Assembly: GCA_038380795.1 (NCBI GenBank)
Contig: CM076277.1
Span: 1,021,501 to 1,085,500 of the forward strand
Reading direction: 5' to 3'
Length of the DNA: 64,000 bases
Origin: Pyrocephalus nanus
Lineage: Eukaryota; Chordata; Aves; Passeriformes; Tyrannidae
Part shown: in pieces, positions 1 through 12,142 of the stretch
Numbering within the stretch: the stretch's first letter is position 1
Layout of the letters: every line of letters starts with the position of its first letter
The notes under the pieces: model-generated
Told to the model about the DNA's origin: nothing
The model's database searches: none
Seen by the model: only the letters and a program-made list of their open reading frames with translations
Translations under genes and position numbers: made by a program

Positions 1-716
1 GCTTGAGGGGCTCCACAGATTTGAAACGAAAAGGCTGAGCTTCAGCGCCTGGCAGGTCTCAGCTTTGGGCAGGAAAGAAGTGAGAGGGGAAAGGACATAA
101 CAAGAGGATTCCCTTCTCTCATGCCTCCATCCCCAGGAGCATTCTCACCAGGCCACTCTCCTCAGTGGCCTGGCTGCAGGTGGTAACTCCTCTGTCCCAC
201 ATGAGTCAAACAGGTTGCTTAACTGAAGTGCTGAGAAGCTGCCCAGATTTCAGATCCCTGAAGTGTTACCACTGGAATGTTTTCCCCCTCTGTGGGGGAG
301 TTGCAGCTCATTCACTCTCTCAGGTGCCATGCAAGGCTGACCTGGTAAGACGAAGGTACCCAGCAGGGAGCCGCTGAAAGTGCAAGGAAAAGCCCACGGT
401 GTCCAGGAAGGCTTAACACAGGGGCGGCTGAGGGATCACAGGAAGCCACTGAGGTTTGGAAAATAGGGACATCAAGGATGTTATTACTGAAAAAGCGGGG
501 TTTGGAAAAGACTTCCCATTCTAGCAGTTAAGCAGACATGGGTTTGTCCTTGCCATGAAAGTATTGGATGTTGCATGAAACAAGAGGTGTTTCTTTTGAC
601 AGGACAGAATTTGGGATTCTTTGCACTGAAGCAAGCAAAGAGGTGGCCATGTCTATTGGGAATGGATCTCCAGTGGACAGGAATTTCCTTGAGAATCTGA
701 CCTGTTTCATCCTGTG
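1..716. other. unique non-coding DNA
   Basis: I recognise no gene, RNA or repeat here. The reading frames present are under 75 codons and do not look like any known family. Confidence 0.55.
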
Positions 717-717
717 G

Positions 718-760
718 CTTTTTTCTCTCTTTTTTTTTTTTTTCCCTTTTTTTTTTTAAT
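718..760. repeat. T-rich low-complexity tract
   Basis: Nearly uninterrupted T with a few C, just upstream of a CR1 fragment. It is a simple repeat. The neighbouring CR1 ends in its own 3' sequence at about 1045, so this tract is not that element's tail. Confidence 0.85.
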
Positions 761-801
761 GAAATTAGCTTTGTTTAAACAAAGGCATGTATTGACAGGC
801 C

Positions 802-1046
802 AAGGGGGGGATGGCCTTAAGCTGAGGGCAGGGTTAGATGGGATATTAGGAAGAAATTCTTCCCTATGAGGGTCGTGAGGCCCTGGTTGCTCATCTGTGG
901 CTGCCCCATCCCTGGAAGTGTCCAAGGCCAGGTTGGATAGTACTTGGAGCAACCTGGTCTAGTGGAAGGTGTCCCTGCCCATGGCAGAGGGTGCAATGAG
1001 ATGGGCTTGAAGGTTCCTTCTACCTCAAACCATTCTGGGATTCTAA
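802..1046 (+). repeat. CR1 LINE fragment, 3' end
   Basis: The copy runs from the 3' end of the CR1 body (GATATTAGGAAGAAATTCTT) through the 3' UTR (CCATCCCTGGAAGTG, then GGTGTCCCTGCCCATGGCAG) to the terminus CATTCTGGGATTCTA. It is 5'-truncated like nearly all avian CR1 copies. A short deletion is visible where the usual GGCACAGGTTGCCCAGAG has become GGTTGCTCATC. No reverse-transcriptase coding part is left. Confidence 0.95.
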
Positions 1047-4000
1047 ACAGTGGGGGTTCCCGTTAATTGTTTTTAATACGTCAGTGTTAAGTGCCCCACG
1101 TTAATTCTGCAAGTGGAAGGTCAGCAGAAACCAAAGTTATCTGTGGGACTCTGCCTTTAGTGTGAAAGTTGCTCAGTCGCTTCACTGGCCTGGTAAGAAG
1201 CTCATGAGTTAATGTTCCAGGAGCAGTCCTGGTAATGGTGGGAGTTTTATGGCTTCCCCAAAAATACCTTTACTTGTGTTCTGGGAGGGAGGGGCTGCTT
1301 TTTTGGCCTTGCTGGCGGAGTTCCTGTGAGGAGCATCAGTGGCAGGAGAACAGCCTTCAAAACAAACTTTACTGTTAAAATTTGGTTGGATGGAGCAAGC
1401 TGCTCCTGTGCAGAGCAGGGGTTTCAGAACAGGAGAGGGACCTCTGGGTGGCTCCATCCTCACAGGTTTGGTGTCAGATGTTGGAATTTCTGCATCTGTG
1501 CAAGAACAACTTTGTGTTCCTGATCGATCCGTATGTTTTAAGTACTCAGTGGCAGTGAATACTCATGCCTGGCTGGAGACAGTCCTACTCCAGTCAGTCC
1601 AAGGAATTCTTTATAGCAGGGATTATTCCTGGGAGCGTTGCCTCATCAGTGAACAGTGTGATATCCCAAGTTGTACTGGACATCCCAGCTTTAAGCTGAT
1701 GCTTCACACACACTGAGGCCCTGACTCCTCATAGTCTGGCTGCTCCAGCACTCAGTATTGCCCACTGCATGGAGCAGCAGGGCAGACTTTGCACCACTTA
1801 GTTCTGCAACAACCTGCATTTCAGGGATGGTTATTCCCTTCAAGCAGAGGTTGACTGTTTCCAGTAACAGGAAGTGAATTGTTGTTTAATAAGGTTTGAT
1901 GGAGGATTTGATGTGGCCACATTAATATGTATTCACTTAGCACTGCCTGATCCTTCTCTGCACAAGTTCTCATGCCCTTCAGGCTGATGTGAGCTGCTTA
2001 AACACATAAAAAGGCCCATCCTTGTGCTGAGGGGACCCTGACGGGATCCCCTGCTCGGCCTGTGGGGATTGCTCTCTCCAGGAAAGAACAGAGTAGTGAC
2101 AGAGTGGAGTACAGTGACATGGGCTCTTGCCACAGGACTTCCTGACCATGTCTGTGAGATCCACAAATCTCACTGAAGTGAATTCCTGGCATCTGGGTAG
2201 GAAGGGATGGAGTAGGGATGAGCTGGCAAACCTTGCAGCAGCTGGTGAGAGGAGCCAGGCAGAAGTGCTGGGTGGCCTCTTGGGCTCAATTCTTCCATTT
2301 GTCTAAAACATGGCCCCTTGTCTGGGGGTAATTTTGTTTTATTTTTCAAACAGCCCCTTCAGGATTTAAATAGCATCACTTGAGAATTTGCTGAGCTTCA
2401 CAGACTTCTGAGAGGCCTTCCACATGCAATCAGTGCAGCAGGGACTAGTTAAACACATCACCCAGCTGTGCTGGGTGGTCACTCAGGGCCTCCATTGGCT
2501 TTATTTCATTAGCATGAGCTCACTGGAAAGGGCTATGGATGTTCATCCCCACTGAAACTTCACCCTGCCCGTGTGTGTTCATTTAATGGACTTATTTTCT
2601 TAACAAGACCAAAACCCAGTGTGAACTAATATTCCTTCTTGGGCTCTCACTCATTTCACTCCTCAGCAGAATTGGGTAGGTCAAGAGCTCTCCTGCATCA
2701 ACAAGAAGATGTTCCACCCTCCTTATTATCCACCGTTCCCTGCAAAGATTCTTTTAAATTCCCAAAGAAAACCCTTGATTTACATATTTGCTCCCTCTTC
2801 CTTTGCTTCTTCAGTGACAAAACTTTTATTTCTACTTCAAAAGACCAGACAATTCCCCTGATTGTGTCAGAGGTCCTAATCCAACTTCAATGGGACTTAA
2901 CTCCATCAGTATTCCCATGCTTCAGGACTGAAAGCAGACAGCAGGTTTTGTCCCATGTCAGCAGTAAACTACGTTTTTTTCCATGCTCCTCTCAGGTAAA
3001 AAGCATCTTTTGGTGGCTTTACCAATGTCTCCAGGGAGGGTCCCTCAGAGCTGACTGGCATGTGTGTGCAGCCCTAGGTGTGTGGATGCTCGCAAAGTTT
3101 GAGCTGCCAGTGTGTGGATCACACAGCTGAAGGTACTCAACAGCTGGGTGGGTTTGGGTTCTGCTTCTTCCTTGGTTCCTGCTAGTGCTCCTCAGAACCT
3201 TTTCTCTCCCTCTTGTCACATGGTTGGTGATGGGGGGACTGAAGGCTGTGTGGTTTCTGTTCTTGCAGGGCAGGATGGGAGGTTCTGGAGAGAGGCACCC
3301 CTAGGAAGGGGCTCAGGGGCTGCAGCCAGCCTGGCCCCAATGTGCTGAGTGGACACTGTTGTAAAGCAGGTGTAAAGTGCTCCATGGAGGAAGGAGTGAG
3401 CGTGTCTGAAGCTGGATGTTCTGAGGATGTCTCAGAAATCAGAGCACTGCTGCAAGGCCGTGAAGTGGGTTTGTTTGGTGTGTGAGCAGGAGTTGCTGCA
3501 TCCAGCCTGGATGCTGGGACAGGACCCGCACAGTCCTGACTGTGGTGCTCATGGCAAAGGCTTGTGGACATAAAGTGAAGCCAGCAAGAGCTATGCTTGT
3601 CCTGCAGGTAGTGGAGGTGAGGGAAGCACCAAGGAACAGGATGTCCTGCTGCACGACAACTGCTGTTAACCCATACCCTGTGCCTGTGCCTGGCTTTCAG
3701 AGCCTGGCTTTCTCTTTCCTCCCCACCTGACTGGTTTTCCCCTATGCTGCTTATCCTGACCTTCTCTGCTTCTACTATGAATTGATGGGGAAATGCAGTA
3801 GCTGAAAGCTGTGCATGACTTTCCTGCCTTCCTGACCTGGTTGCTTCCCAAAGGGAATGGGAATGAGTGGATGGATGAGTGTCCAAGGTACCTGCTCTCA
3901 ACCACTGGCACCTGCTTGGTGTGGTGGCTGCACAGACCTGGATCACAAGATGTGAACCTATCCTGTGGGATGGAGTATAGATGTATAAGCAAAGTGCCCA

Positions 4001-7000
4001 GGGTGGTGTGGCTGGTCCTACACTGACACAACATCAGCAGAAGAGCTCTTTGCCCTGGAGAACCAAAAGAGTCAAAGCCAGGGATGGAGACTGTGCTTGG
4101 GCTAAGGGATGAGGGCACTGATTAGATCTAGCTCATCAGAGGTGTGAAGAAGGTGTAGAGATGCTGAGATGTGTAGGGCTGAAGGACTGGAGGGGCCACA
4201 AGCTGGGTTGAGAAGGTGTTGGAAGTATTCCACTCCCTCCCAGTTTTGGAGCCCTGTGCGGCACCAGCACCCAAGAAAACACACAGTGGGATCTCCAGGA
4301 GAGCACTGTGCTGGTTGAACCTTAGATCTAGATCTAGGGAGGAGAGCAGTGGTTTGCTTTGAAGGCTTTCCCCTGTGTAGACGGTGGCCTTTGTGTTTGG
4401 GAGATGGATCAGTAGCAGGTTTTAGGAGATGGAATATGAATGCTTGCTTGGATTTAGCAGGAAGACACAAGGAATACAGTTTTTGGAGATGTTTGAATAA
4501 GGCAAGGGGTGCTGCAGGTAGGATGGATAGCTGATCATATGATTTGGAGGAAGCGAGATTGTGTCTAGTATGAGGAAGGACAGCAAAATCTGACTGAGTT
4601 GATGGCTGGGGAGATGGGATGGAGGAAGACAATCTCTGCCTCCATCTCCACAGCTCTTCTTCCCTGTGATGCGCTGGGACAGGGCTCCAGGCAGTGAAGA
4701 GCTCAATCCTGGGGCTGCGAGTAGCCAGAGCCAGGGAAAGGTCTCTGCGGCTCACAGCAGGGAACAGAGCCATGTGGGTGCCCGTGGGAGGTCCCATTTC
4801 TACAGTGAAGGAAATGTGCTGGTGGGAAGATGACTTGGAGTCGCTGGATTTCCCCCAAAGCACAGCAGGATGAGGCGCGGGGATGCTTGCAGCTGGATGT
4901 GCTCCTGAGCTGGAGGGTAACGTGTGCAACGAGCAACCTGCCCAAGGGGTACCTCGATATTGCCCTGAACACCTTATGCTGTGGGGAAGATGGATGGAAA
5001 GCAGGAACAGCCCATTTCTCCTGCAGGCTGCTGGCTGCGCTGGGGCTGAGGGATGCAGGCTGCCCTGGAGGGGCACCTCCTGGCAGCACACTGGTGCTTC
5101 CCCGGGCCCTAATGAGGGTGTGTCACCCTTTTGGTGGGCGGTGGAGTCACCGGGCACTGCTCTGCTTGTCAGTCCCTATGCAGCTGCCATGTGCTATGAA
5201 GACTTCAGGAAATAATCCTTCTCCCTGTGTCTTTCTAAGCAAGGAGGGCTCATGAAGAGACCAACAGGAGGAGCTTTTCCTTGAGGTCACCTTTCCTGGT
5301 GTGGTTCTGCCCTCATCCCTTAGCCCAATCCTTCTGATCCTGTCTGAAAAACATCTGTTCAATTACCTGTTCTCTTGCATCAGTGCCTGAAGTTGCTCTT
5401 GGAGGAGCTCTGCACTCTCCTGAGATGCTGCTGGAAGCCTAACATTTGAGTGTGAGCTGGCTGCTGTCCTCAGCCCTGTCCCCTTCCCAAAAGACAGCAT
5501 GGCTTGTGGCCAGCACTGCTTCTGACAGCCCTGCAGCAAGTACCTTCACAGCATGTTCATTTTTTTATCTGTCCCTGAGCCCTGGTCCCAGGCAGGGCAG
5601 GATCCAGTGCTGGCAGAGCAGGGAGGAGGTCGTGGCCAACCCTGCAGGAATAGGATCAGGGTCCTGCAGGGACAGGTGAGGACTGCTCCCCTTCACAGGC
5701 CATGAGCTGGCCCCGACTAGGGGGCCACAGGGAGGCCCTGTTCTGTGGGTCCCTGGGAACCAGGGGGGAACACTTGTCCCTGGGAAGTGTGGAGTGTCCC
5801 GAGCACTAAGAGCTCTGTTTGTCTGGAGCTGGCAGTGAGTTATGCTTGCGTTTCACTGAGGAAACTGGGTGATATGATTTCAGCTGGCACAGTGAGAGTG
5901 TGACAGAGCCAGGGGGAGCCCAAAGGCTTCCTCAAACATCCTCCTGGCTTCTCCTGCTTCTCCCCTGCCAACGCCCCAGCCAAGCTGCATCTGACTGTTG
6001 GACAACACTGGTACCTCCTGTCTGCCCCACTGCTGTGTGTCCTGCTCAGCACTTGCGGTGGCATTGGGAGTGCAGGTGGCTTGTGGCCCAGGGGTGAGCC
6101 TGGTGGTGGAGCCCTGACTCCTTAGTGTCACATAGGTCCTGGGGGGAGTTTCTGGCTCTGGCTGAGTGCCGTTCTGCTTGCCTGCCACAGTGGGAGGAGC
6201 AGTGAGTGTCCTCTACCCACGTGTAGCAGCCCCAGGTGTGGAGGAGTTGAGAAGCAAGTAATTGCTGTGCTCCATAAGAAGAAATAAATAAAAAGGACTT
6301 TGCAGTGGAGTGTAATCTCCTGGGGAAGAAATTGCAGCTCTGCTCCACCCACACCATGCATGAGTGGCCTTTGTGCACTGACTCATTCCTCTTTCCTGGA
6401 GACCGTGGGCAGGGCTGTCACCCGTTGCTGGGGGGGCTCTGCTGTCCATCATGGGCAGGACCAGGGCTCTCTGCCCCCTTGTCCTTGTGCTGGGCTGCTG
6501 GGACAGCTGAGGGGGCCTGCAAGGGACCTCAGGATTTCAGCTCTAGGTGACTGTGGTCCTCCAGGAGCTCTCGTGTCTACACCTGGTCAGGTAACTCACC
6601 TAGCCCTGCCAAGGCTTCCCCCTCCATTAGTGCTGTCAGTCTGTCTGCCTCGTCATTAGCCCACATGTCCTGTGATCCCAGGGTACCCAGTGGGTGTCAG
6701 TGTCCCTGCACGTGCTCTGCAGCGACAGGTGGGTGATGGGATGATATCTGGGAATGGTGGGGATGTGCCTGTGTCTCAGATACAACAGGAACTGCTGAAT
6801 AGCCTCTGAAAAAACAGAGAGATGTGAAGGAGAGGTGGGACCTGGGAGAGCTTTCATCGAGCTGCTGGGAAGTGCCAGATGACCTTGAAGCATCCTTCCA
6901 CCGGTACCCACTTAACTTGTGAAGCGGCTTCTCACAAGGTGTTGTAAAGACCAGAACTGTGAAAGAGAAATGGACAACTATCTACAACCTCTGGCAGAGG

Positions 7001-7616
7001 AAACCCCCAGTATGTGGCTGGCCAGGGGAGTGCAACATCTGCCTTGTTCTCATGCTGTGAGCCCTGATGGGAAGAGATCTGTGGGTTGGAGGTGGCAGCA
7101 TCCTTGTTCCTCCCTGCTTGGTGTGCTCAGGACAGCTGAAGGAACAAGAGGGCTGTTCTGAAAGGTGACTGAGCAGGTTCTTCTGGATGCCTGTGTCCCA
7201 CATGAAGGTCTTGTCTCTCCTCCTTGCATATTCTGTGTCTTATTCATATCAATATCCTTCACCACAGACACCTGCGTGGAGCATCTGCACCCATGGTGCT
7301 GAGGCCGGAGACTGTCTTTTGGCTAAAGGTCTTGTGCTCCAGCTGTGGCACTTGACACCATTCCAGGGATTTGGGGTGGCTGTGGCTTCTGCCATGATCT
7401 CTCCCCACTCAGCACTGACCCTGTGAAGTTTCTCAGCCACGAACTCTTTTCTGGCTGTGCCTCCATCCTTGTCACAGGTCAGGCAAGAAGGGAGCTCCAG
7501 GGCCCTGATATGGCACCCTGACCACCTGGCTGCCTGGGCAGCATGGCCACATGTGGCCAGGGGGGCAGGGGGGTGCTCCAGTGGTACTCTCTGTATAGGG
7601 TGTCTTGGTTCTGGTA
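1047..7616. other. 6.6-kb repeat-poor unique non-coding stretch
   Basis: No CR1 or other interspersed repeat is visible. The longest reading frame of the whole window lies here on the minus strand (4102-5157, 351 codons). It begins at GTG, its first ATG is at codon 121, and its composition (rich in Ser, Pro, His, Leu; poor in Asp and Glu) looks like translated non-coding DNA. A 14-bp perfect palindrome, TAGATCTAGATCTA, sits at 4323-4336. Around 2290-2640 the base composition is more AT-rich. I see no exon I can support. Confidence 0.5.
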
Positions 7617-7847
7617 GCCTCAAGTTGTGCCAGGGGACATTTAGATTGGATATTAGGAAAATTTTCTTCACAGAAAGGGTGGGCAGGCATTGAACAGGCT
7701 GCCCAGGGCAGTGGTGGAGTCACCATCCGTGTCAGTGTTCAAAAAACGTGTGGATGGGACACTTGTGGACATGGTTTAGTGGTAGCATTGGCAGTGCTGA
7801 GTTAGACTTGACCTTAGAGGCCTTTTCCAACCTAAAGGATTCTATGG
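7617..7847 (+). repeat. CR1 LINE fragment, 3' end (divergent subfamily)
   Basis: The copy begins in CTCAAGTTGTGCCAGGGGAC and passes through GGATATTAGGAAAATTTTCTT, GGCTGCCCAGGGCAGTGGTG and ACATGGTTTAGTGGTAGCAT. It ends in TTCCAACCTAAAGGATTCTATGG. This 3' UTR differs from that of the more frequent copies in the window (for example at 14029-14473), so it belongs to another CR1 subfamily. The minus-strand copies at 9621 and 26836 share this type. Confidence 0.95.
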
Positions 7848-8490
7848 TCCCTCACACATGCCCCACAGGGACATGATCACATCAGTGATGTGAAGGAGAA
7901 AGAGCAGAGCTCCCTTTGAAGCTCCTGCTGCTCAGTAGCACAGCCCTGATATCGCAGGATGAGGCTGTACCACGGGGTGTGGGACACGCAGCAGCGGAGC
8001 AGTGTCCAGAGATCTGCCCACAGGAAATCTCTGTGTGTGGCTTGAGAGTTGGGGCTCAAAGTGGCCATCCAGGTCCTGTCCATGGTGCTGTGTAGGGTGT
8101 TGGGAGTATGTAGAAAAGGAGAGATAGGAATGTTACTTTGCTCATAGCAACACAATTTCCCTGGCTCCTCCTGCCTGGAGCACTGGGCTGCATGGAACCA
8201 CCTCCCGGTGAGGACACAGTGTACCAGAAGATCAGGCGCATGGCTTGGTAATGATATGATGATGTGATTCGGGCTCATATGAGCAGTAACAAGAGACAGG
8301 AGCAGCATTCAAGGAGCCAAGCATCTTGTGAGAAAAAAATAGAGACAGATGTGGGAAGGAGATAGGGAAGACTAGATCTAGGCTGCAATATGATTTTTGC
8401 CTCTAGGCTTAGGATCGGTTCATCCTGGGCAGAGGATGGCTGGTCAGAAGATGGCTTTTCCTTTACCATCTACCTTCTCTTTTCAAAGTT
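7848..8490. other. unique non-coding DNA
   Basis: Spacer between two CR1 fragments. I see no gene or repeat in it. Confidence 0.5.
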
Positions 8491-8698
8491 CACCTGGAGT
8501 ACTGTGACCATCTCTGGGGCCCCCAGCACAGGTTGCCCAGAGAAACTGTGGCTGCCCCATCCCTGGAAGTTCAAGGCCAGGTTGGACAGAGATTGGAGCA
8601 ACCTGGTCTCATGGAGGGTGTCCGTGCCCATGGCAGGGGGATGGAGCGAGATAGGCTTTAAGGTCTCTTCCCACACAAACCATTCCATGATTCTATGG
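8491..8698 (+). repeat. CR1 LINE fragment with internal deletion
   Basis: The first ~38 bp (CACCTGGAGTACTGTG to GGGGCCCCCAGCA) match the 3' part of CR1 ORF2. The next bases jump directly to the 3' UTR (CAGGTTGCCCAGAGAAACTG) and continue to CATTCCATGATTCTATGG. The several hundred bases that normally separate these parts (present in part in the copy at 14029-14473) are missing. The junction falls in a short GCACA overlap, suggesting a microhomology deletion or template jump. Confidence 0.93.
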
Positions 8699-8974
8699 TT
8701 CCATGGTAGAGAGACCCTCCCTTTGTTTTCTCTGTCACACATGTAGGGAGGTGATGGTGCTGCTTTGTCCCTCCTGTCGTCAGACTCTGCTTTCCAGTGG
8801 CAGGAGGGGTTGGCTCCCCAGGCCAGGCTGTTTTCATATTTGCTTTGAGTTTTGTTTTCTTAGTACAATGAAGAGTTTGAACAAACAACCCCAGCTCTGT
8901 GAGCAGGCTGCTGGTGCCACTGTCCTGCAGGTGCTTGGTGGGGCTGGCTGACAGTGCAGAGACAATGGCTGGGA
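8699..8974. other. unique non-coding DNA
   Basis: Short unsequestered spacer with no feature I can name. Confidence 0.5.
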
Positions 8975-9065
8975 GATGCTTCATGCAAATGCCCAGTGTG
9001 CGTAATATACCCAGACATTAATATTAATGACCAACCTAGCCTAAGACCTTGCAAAACCAATCAGT
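8975..9065. promoter_or_regulatory. candidate regulatory module: octamer, AT palindrome, CCAAT box
   Basis: Three textbook motifs lie within 80 bp. A perfect octamer ATGCAAAT (POU/Oct site) is at 8983-8990. A 14-bp perfect palindrome CATTAATATTAATG (two opposed TAAT homeodomain cores, close to an HNF1-type site) is at 9016-9029. An NF-Y type box AACCAATCAG is at about 9055-9064. The segment is AT-rich against GC-richer flanks. Each motif can occur by chance; their clustering is the argument. No gene is adjacent, so an enhancer is more likely than a promoter. Confidence 0.3.
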
Positions 9066-9620
9066 AACACAACAGCTCCTGTGGCTGCCTGGAGGGCTCA
9101 TTTCCTCACCAGCTTTGCTGGGGTCCTCAGCTCCTGTCTTGGCATCAGGTAAGGGGATGTCTCGACAGACTGCTGCTGCTCCCCAGGGCCCTGCAGGAGC
9201 TCGGCCCACACCTCTGCAGCACAGCACAACCTCAGGACTCTTTGCCTCACCTTTCCTTCCAGACACGTGGTAGATTTTCACAGAGTAGCTTTGTGATTGA
9301 ATTTCTTTTGTTTGTTTTTTTTTCTCTATCTTGGGCCCAGCTTATCCAGATGTCTCTTTTCCACCCTGGTGCTGTAAGTTACTGTCCAGTCACCATTCAG
9401 ATTGGCCCAGCTAGTATAGCATGGTGTACATGTCAGTGTTTTGGCACTAAGGGTAGGTTGGTGTTTCCTGAAAGGAACCTCTATTCCCCTGTTCAGCTCA
9501 ATTCAGACCTTTATGGATTGCTGCCCTGAGTCTATCCCAAAGGAGCTGATCCCATAAAAATGCAGCCGAAGTCTGACCCCAGAGCCAGTGGCTGTGCTAG
9601 CAAGGAGATTATCAGACAAT
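9066..9620. other. unique non-coding DNA
   Basis: No gene or interspersed repeat recognised. A T-rich run lies at about 9300-9325. Confidence 0.5.
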
Positions 9621-9912
9621 CCTGGAATCATTAAGGTTGGAAAAGACCTCCTAGATCATCAAGCCCAACCACTCTCCCTGCTCTGCCACGTTCACCACTA
9701 AACCATGTCCCCAAGTGCCACATCCACATTTTGTTGAACACTTCCAGGGATGGTGATTCTACCACTGCCCTGGGCAGCCTGTTCCAATGCCTGACCACAT
9801 TTCTTTGAATAAATTTTCCCTAATATCCAATATAAACCTCCCCCCCCAGTTTGAGGCCACTTCTTCTTGTTCTGTTACTCCTTACCTGGGAGAAGAATGA
9901 AGCCTCCTTTTT
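9621..9912 (-). repeat. CR1 LINE fragment, 3' end (minus strand)
   Basis: On the plus strand the reversed 3' end reads CCTGGAATCATTAAGGTTGG. It is followed by CACTAAACCATGTCCCCAAG, CACTGCCCTGGGCAGCCTG, CCCTAATATCCAATATAAAC and TTACCTGGGAGAAGAATGA. It is the same 3' UTR type as the copy at 7617, extended further toward the body. A run of nine C interrupts it at about 9840. Confidence 0.95.
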
Positions 9913-11754
9913 TGCTCCAAATTGTGGCCACTTCTGGAGACAAAAACATCTGAGAACTTTCCTGAGGGCATCTACAGGGAGCCTGGTCCTTTGAACAGCA
10001 GCAGCCTCATGGACTGACCACCTTGCTTGCGCCTGTTGAGAAGCAACCCAGTGTTTTGGAAACATTCTTCTAGTTATGGTTCCCTCATCCTCAGTGACAT
10101 GGTCTCCCAGCAGCCTGGGAGAAAATGTTGCAAGTAGTGGTACCATCAAAGTTTAGGAGAGGTTGGCAGTGTGGAAGAAGTGGATGGGAGGAAGGTATAA
10201 AGAGAAAGATAATGCACCAGCTACTTTCCAGCCTGTCCTGACTCCAGTGTCACTTCCAACTCATTTACATACGTGCACATCCCACAGGAAGGCACAGAGA
10301 GGGCTGTACAGTGCCTGGGGCTGGGCTTTAGCAGGGCCCCGTGTGCAAAGCAATGTTTTGCCTGTGGAGTAAAGGGGCAGCAGTCGTGTCCCCTTGGCAC
10401 TCCTGCTCTGACTTTCCCTGTCACCTTTTCTGCAGTCACCTTGGCCTTTTTTTCTAGGAACTCTTGAATTGTTTAAACCTGGGTAAGCCTTCCAGTTTGA
10501 GGGCTGGAAGGCAGGACCTGCTTTCTTCTGTAATGGCTGCACTTGAGCAAATGGGAGACTGAATGGAGACCATCAACCCCCAATGCAGCTTTCCTTTCTT
10601 CTGCTAATGCTTGGTTCCTAGTGAGGAGGGAAGATCTGGCTCCTGCAACTAAGTGGTGCACTGTCATTAAAGCTCTGAAGCAGCAAAATGCTTACGAATA
10701 TCTTTGAGGTGCTTTCCAGAACCTCGAGTGAAAGTTCACAGCTGCAGTGCAAGGCGGAGTTCCTTCTTGGATGAACTCTCCTTCCCCAGCTCTGTGCTAG
10801 CAGATGGGACAGCCAGGACACCTCCTCTCCCAGCCCTGGACAGCCAGGACCAAAGTCCAGCCCCTTCCCTGGGGATCGTGCTGCTCACTGGGACAGGACA
10901 CATCCCTGAAGAACCCCTAGGAAGTGAGTAAGAAGGTGTCTGTGTGTGGCAGACAGGTTTGTGTTTCCCTGGAAAAGCTGACCACGCACTTGGTTTTTCC
11001 ATTTATGTCCTGAAGCTTTGAACCATAGTGGGGAACAAATTTGGAGTGGGCAATTTCGTTGCCTTGCAGAGCATTCTTACCTTTCACCGATAAATTAAGG
11101 ACTATCATGTTCAGGATGTGTGTGGGATGTGCTCAGGTCCTCATTCACATTTCTGGTTGGGTTTAGAACTCCCTGGAAGTCTGAGACACAGTACAAGGCT
11201 GGCCCAGGACTGGGGGGCTGTGGCTGGTGTCAGGGAGTGCCAGGGGTGCTACTTCATTGCCTGGTGGAAGTGACTCAGGAACCTTGACTCAGAGCTGTGG
11301 CTCCGCGCTCAAACCCTCCTGCACTGCTCTGATGCCCTCCCTGCACCCCACAGCTCCTGTTCCCCACACATGCCTTGCTGTCTCAGGGCAGGATGGGGAG
11401 TGGGGAAGGGGGGGAGGGGAGGGAGAGGGCCAGCAGGGCACCCTGTTTCCAGCTCCTGCAGTGCCAGGGAGGGAAGAGAGTCTGTGGAGTGCAGAGGCAT
11501 CGGCTGTGCCTTGTGCTGCATTGCATTTCTCATCCCTTCTCCTCCCTGCTGCTGCCCTCATTTGGCTGCTTTTTGTAGATGAAAAGTGGCCTTTAAAATA
11601 TAGGACAAGGTCACCCTTCCCTCCCCGTGCAGCTGGTGCAGCCCGTGCGTGGTGCCTGGTTCAGCAGCTCTGCAGAGGCAGTGCCTGCAGGTGCCCACCA
11701 GGACATGATGCCGTGGGTGCCTCTGGGTGGGCCCTGCAGTGACAAGGGGGCAAG
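9913..11754. other. unique non-coding DNA
   Basis: No exon, RNA or repeat that I can support. At about 11400 there is a G-rich stretch with several GGGG runs. A 171-codon reading frame at 11227-11742 has no recognisable domain and overlaps frames on both strands. Confidence 0.5.
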
Positions 11755-12142
11755 GTCATGGAATCACAGAATCACACAATGGTTTGGGTTGGAAGGGACC
11801 TTAAAGACCATCCACTTCCACCCCCTGCCATGGGTAGGGACAGCTTCCTCTAGACCAGGCTGCTCCAAGCCCCGTGCAACCTGGCCTTGGACACTTCCAG
11901 GGATGGGGCAGCCACAGCTTCTCTGGGCAACCTGTGCCAAGGCCTCACTACCTTCCCAGGGAGGAATTTCTTCCTAATATGTAATCTAAATCTCTGGTAT
12001 TTTAGTTTAAAGCCATTCCCCCTTGTCCTATTACTATCTACTGATGTAAAAAGTTACTTTTCTTCTTTTTTATAAAGCCCCCTTTAGGCACTGTAAGGGG
12101 CTCTAAGAGATGTCCACTCTTGCCAAGGTCTTCTCCAGGGTC
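11755..12142 (-). repeat. CR1 LINE fragment, long 3' part (minus strand)
   Basis: It opens with the reversed 3' terminus (TCATGGAATCACAGAATCAC, GGTTTGGGTTGGAAGGGACC) and continues through CTGCTCCAAGCCCCGTGCAA and CCAGGGATGGGGCAGCCACA to CCCCCTTGTCCTATTACTAT. It goes on to the body segment TATAAAGCCCCCTTTAGGCA. The last ~35 bp are diverged, so the 5' limit is uncertain. Confidence 0.94.

Noticed and set aside
3182..3946. 254-codon minus-strand frame
   Set aside because: Ser/His/Pro-rich sequence with no motif; other frames overlap it on both strands.
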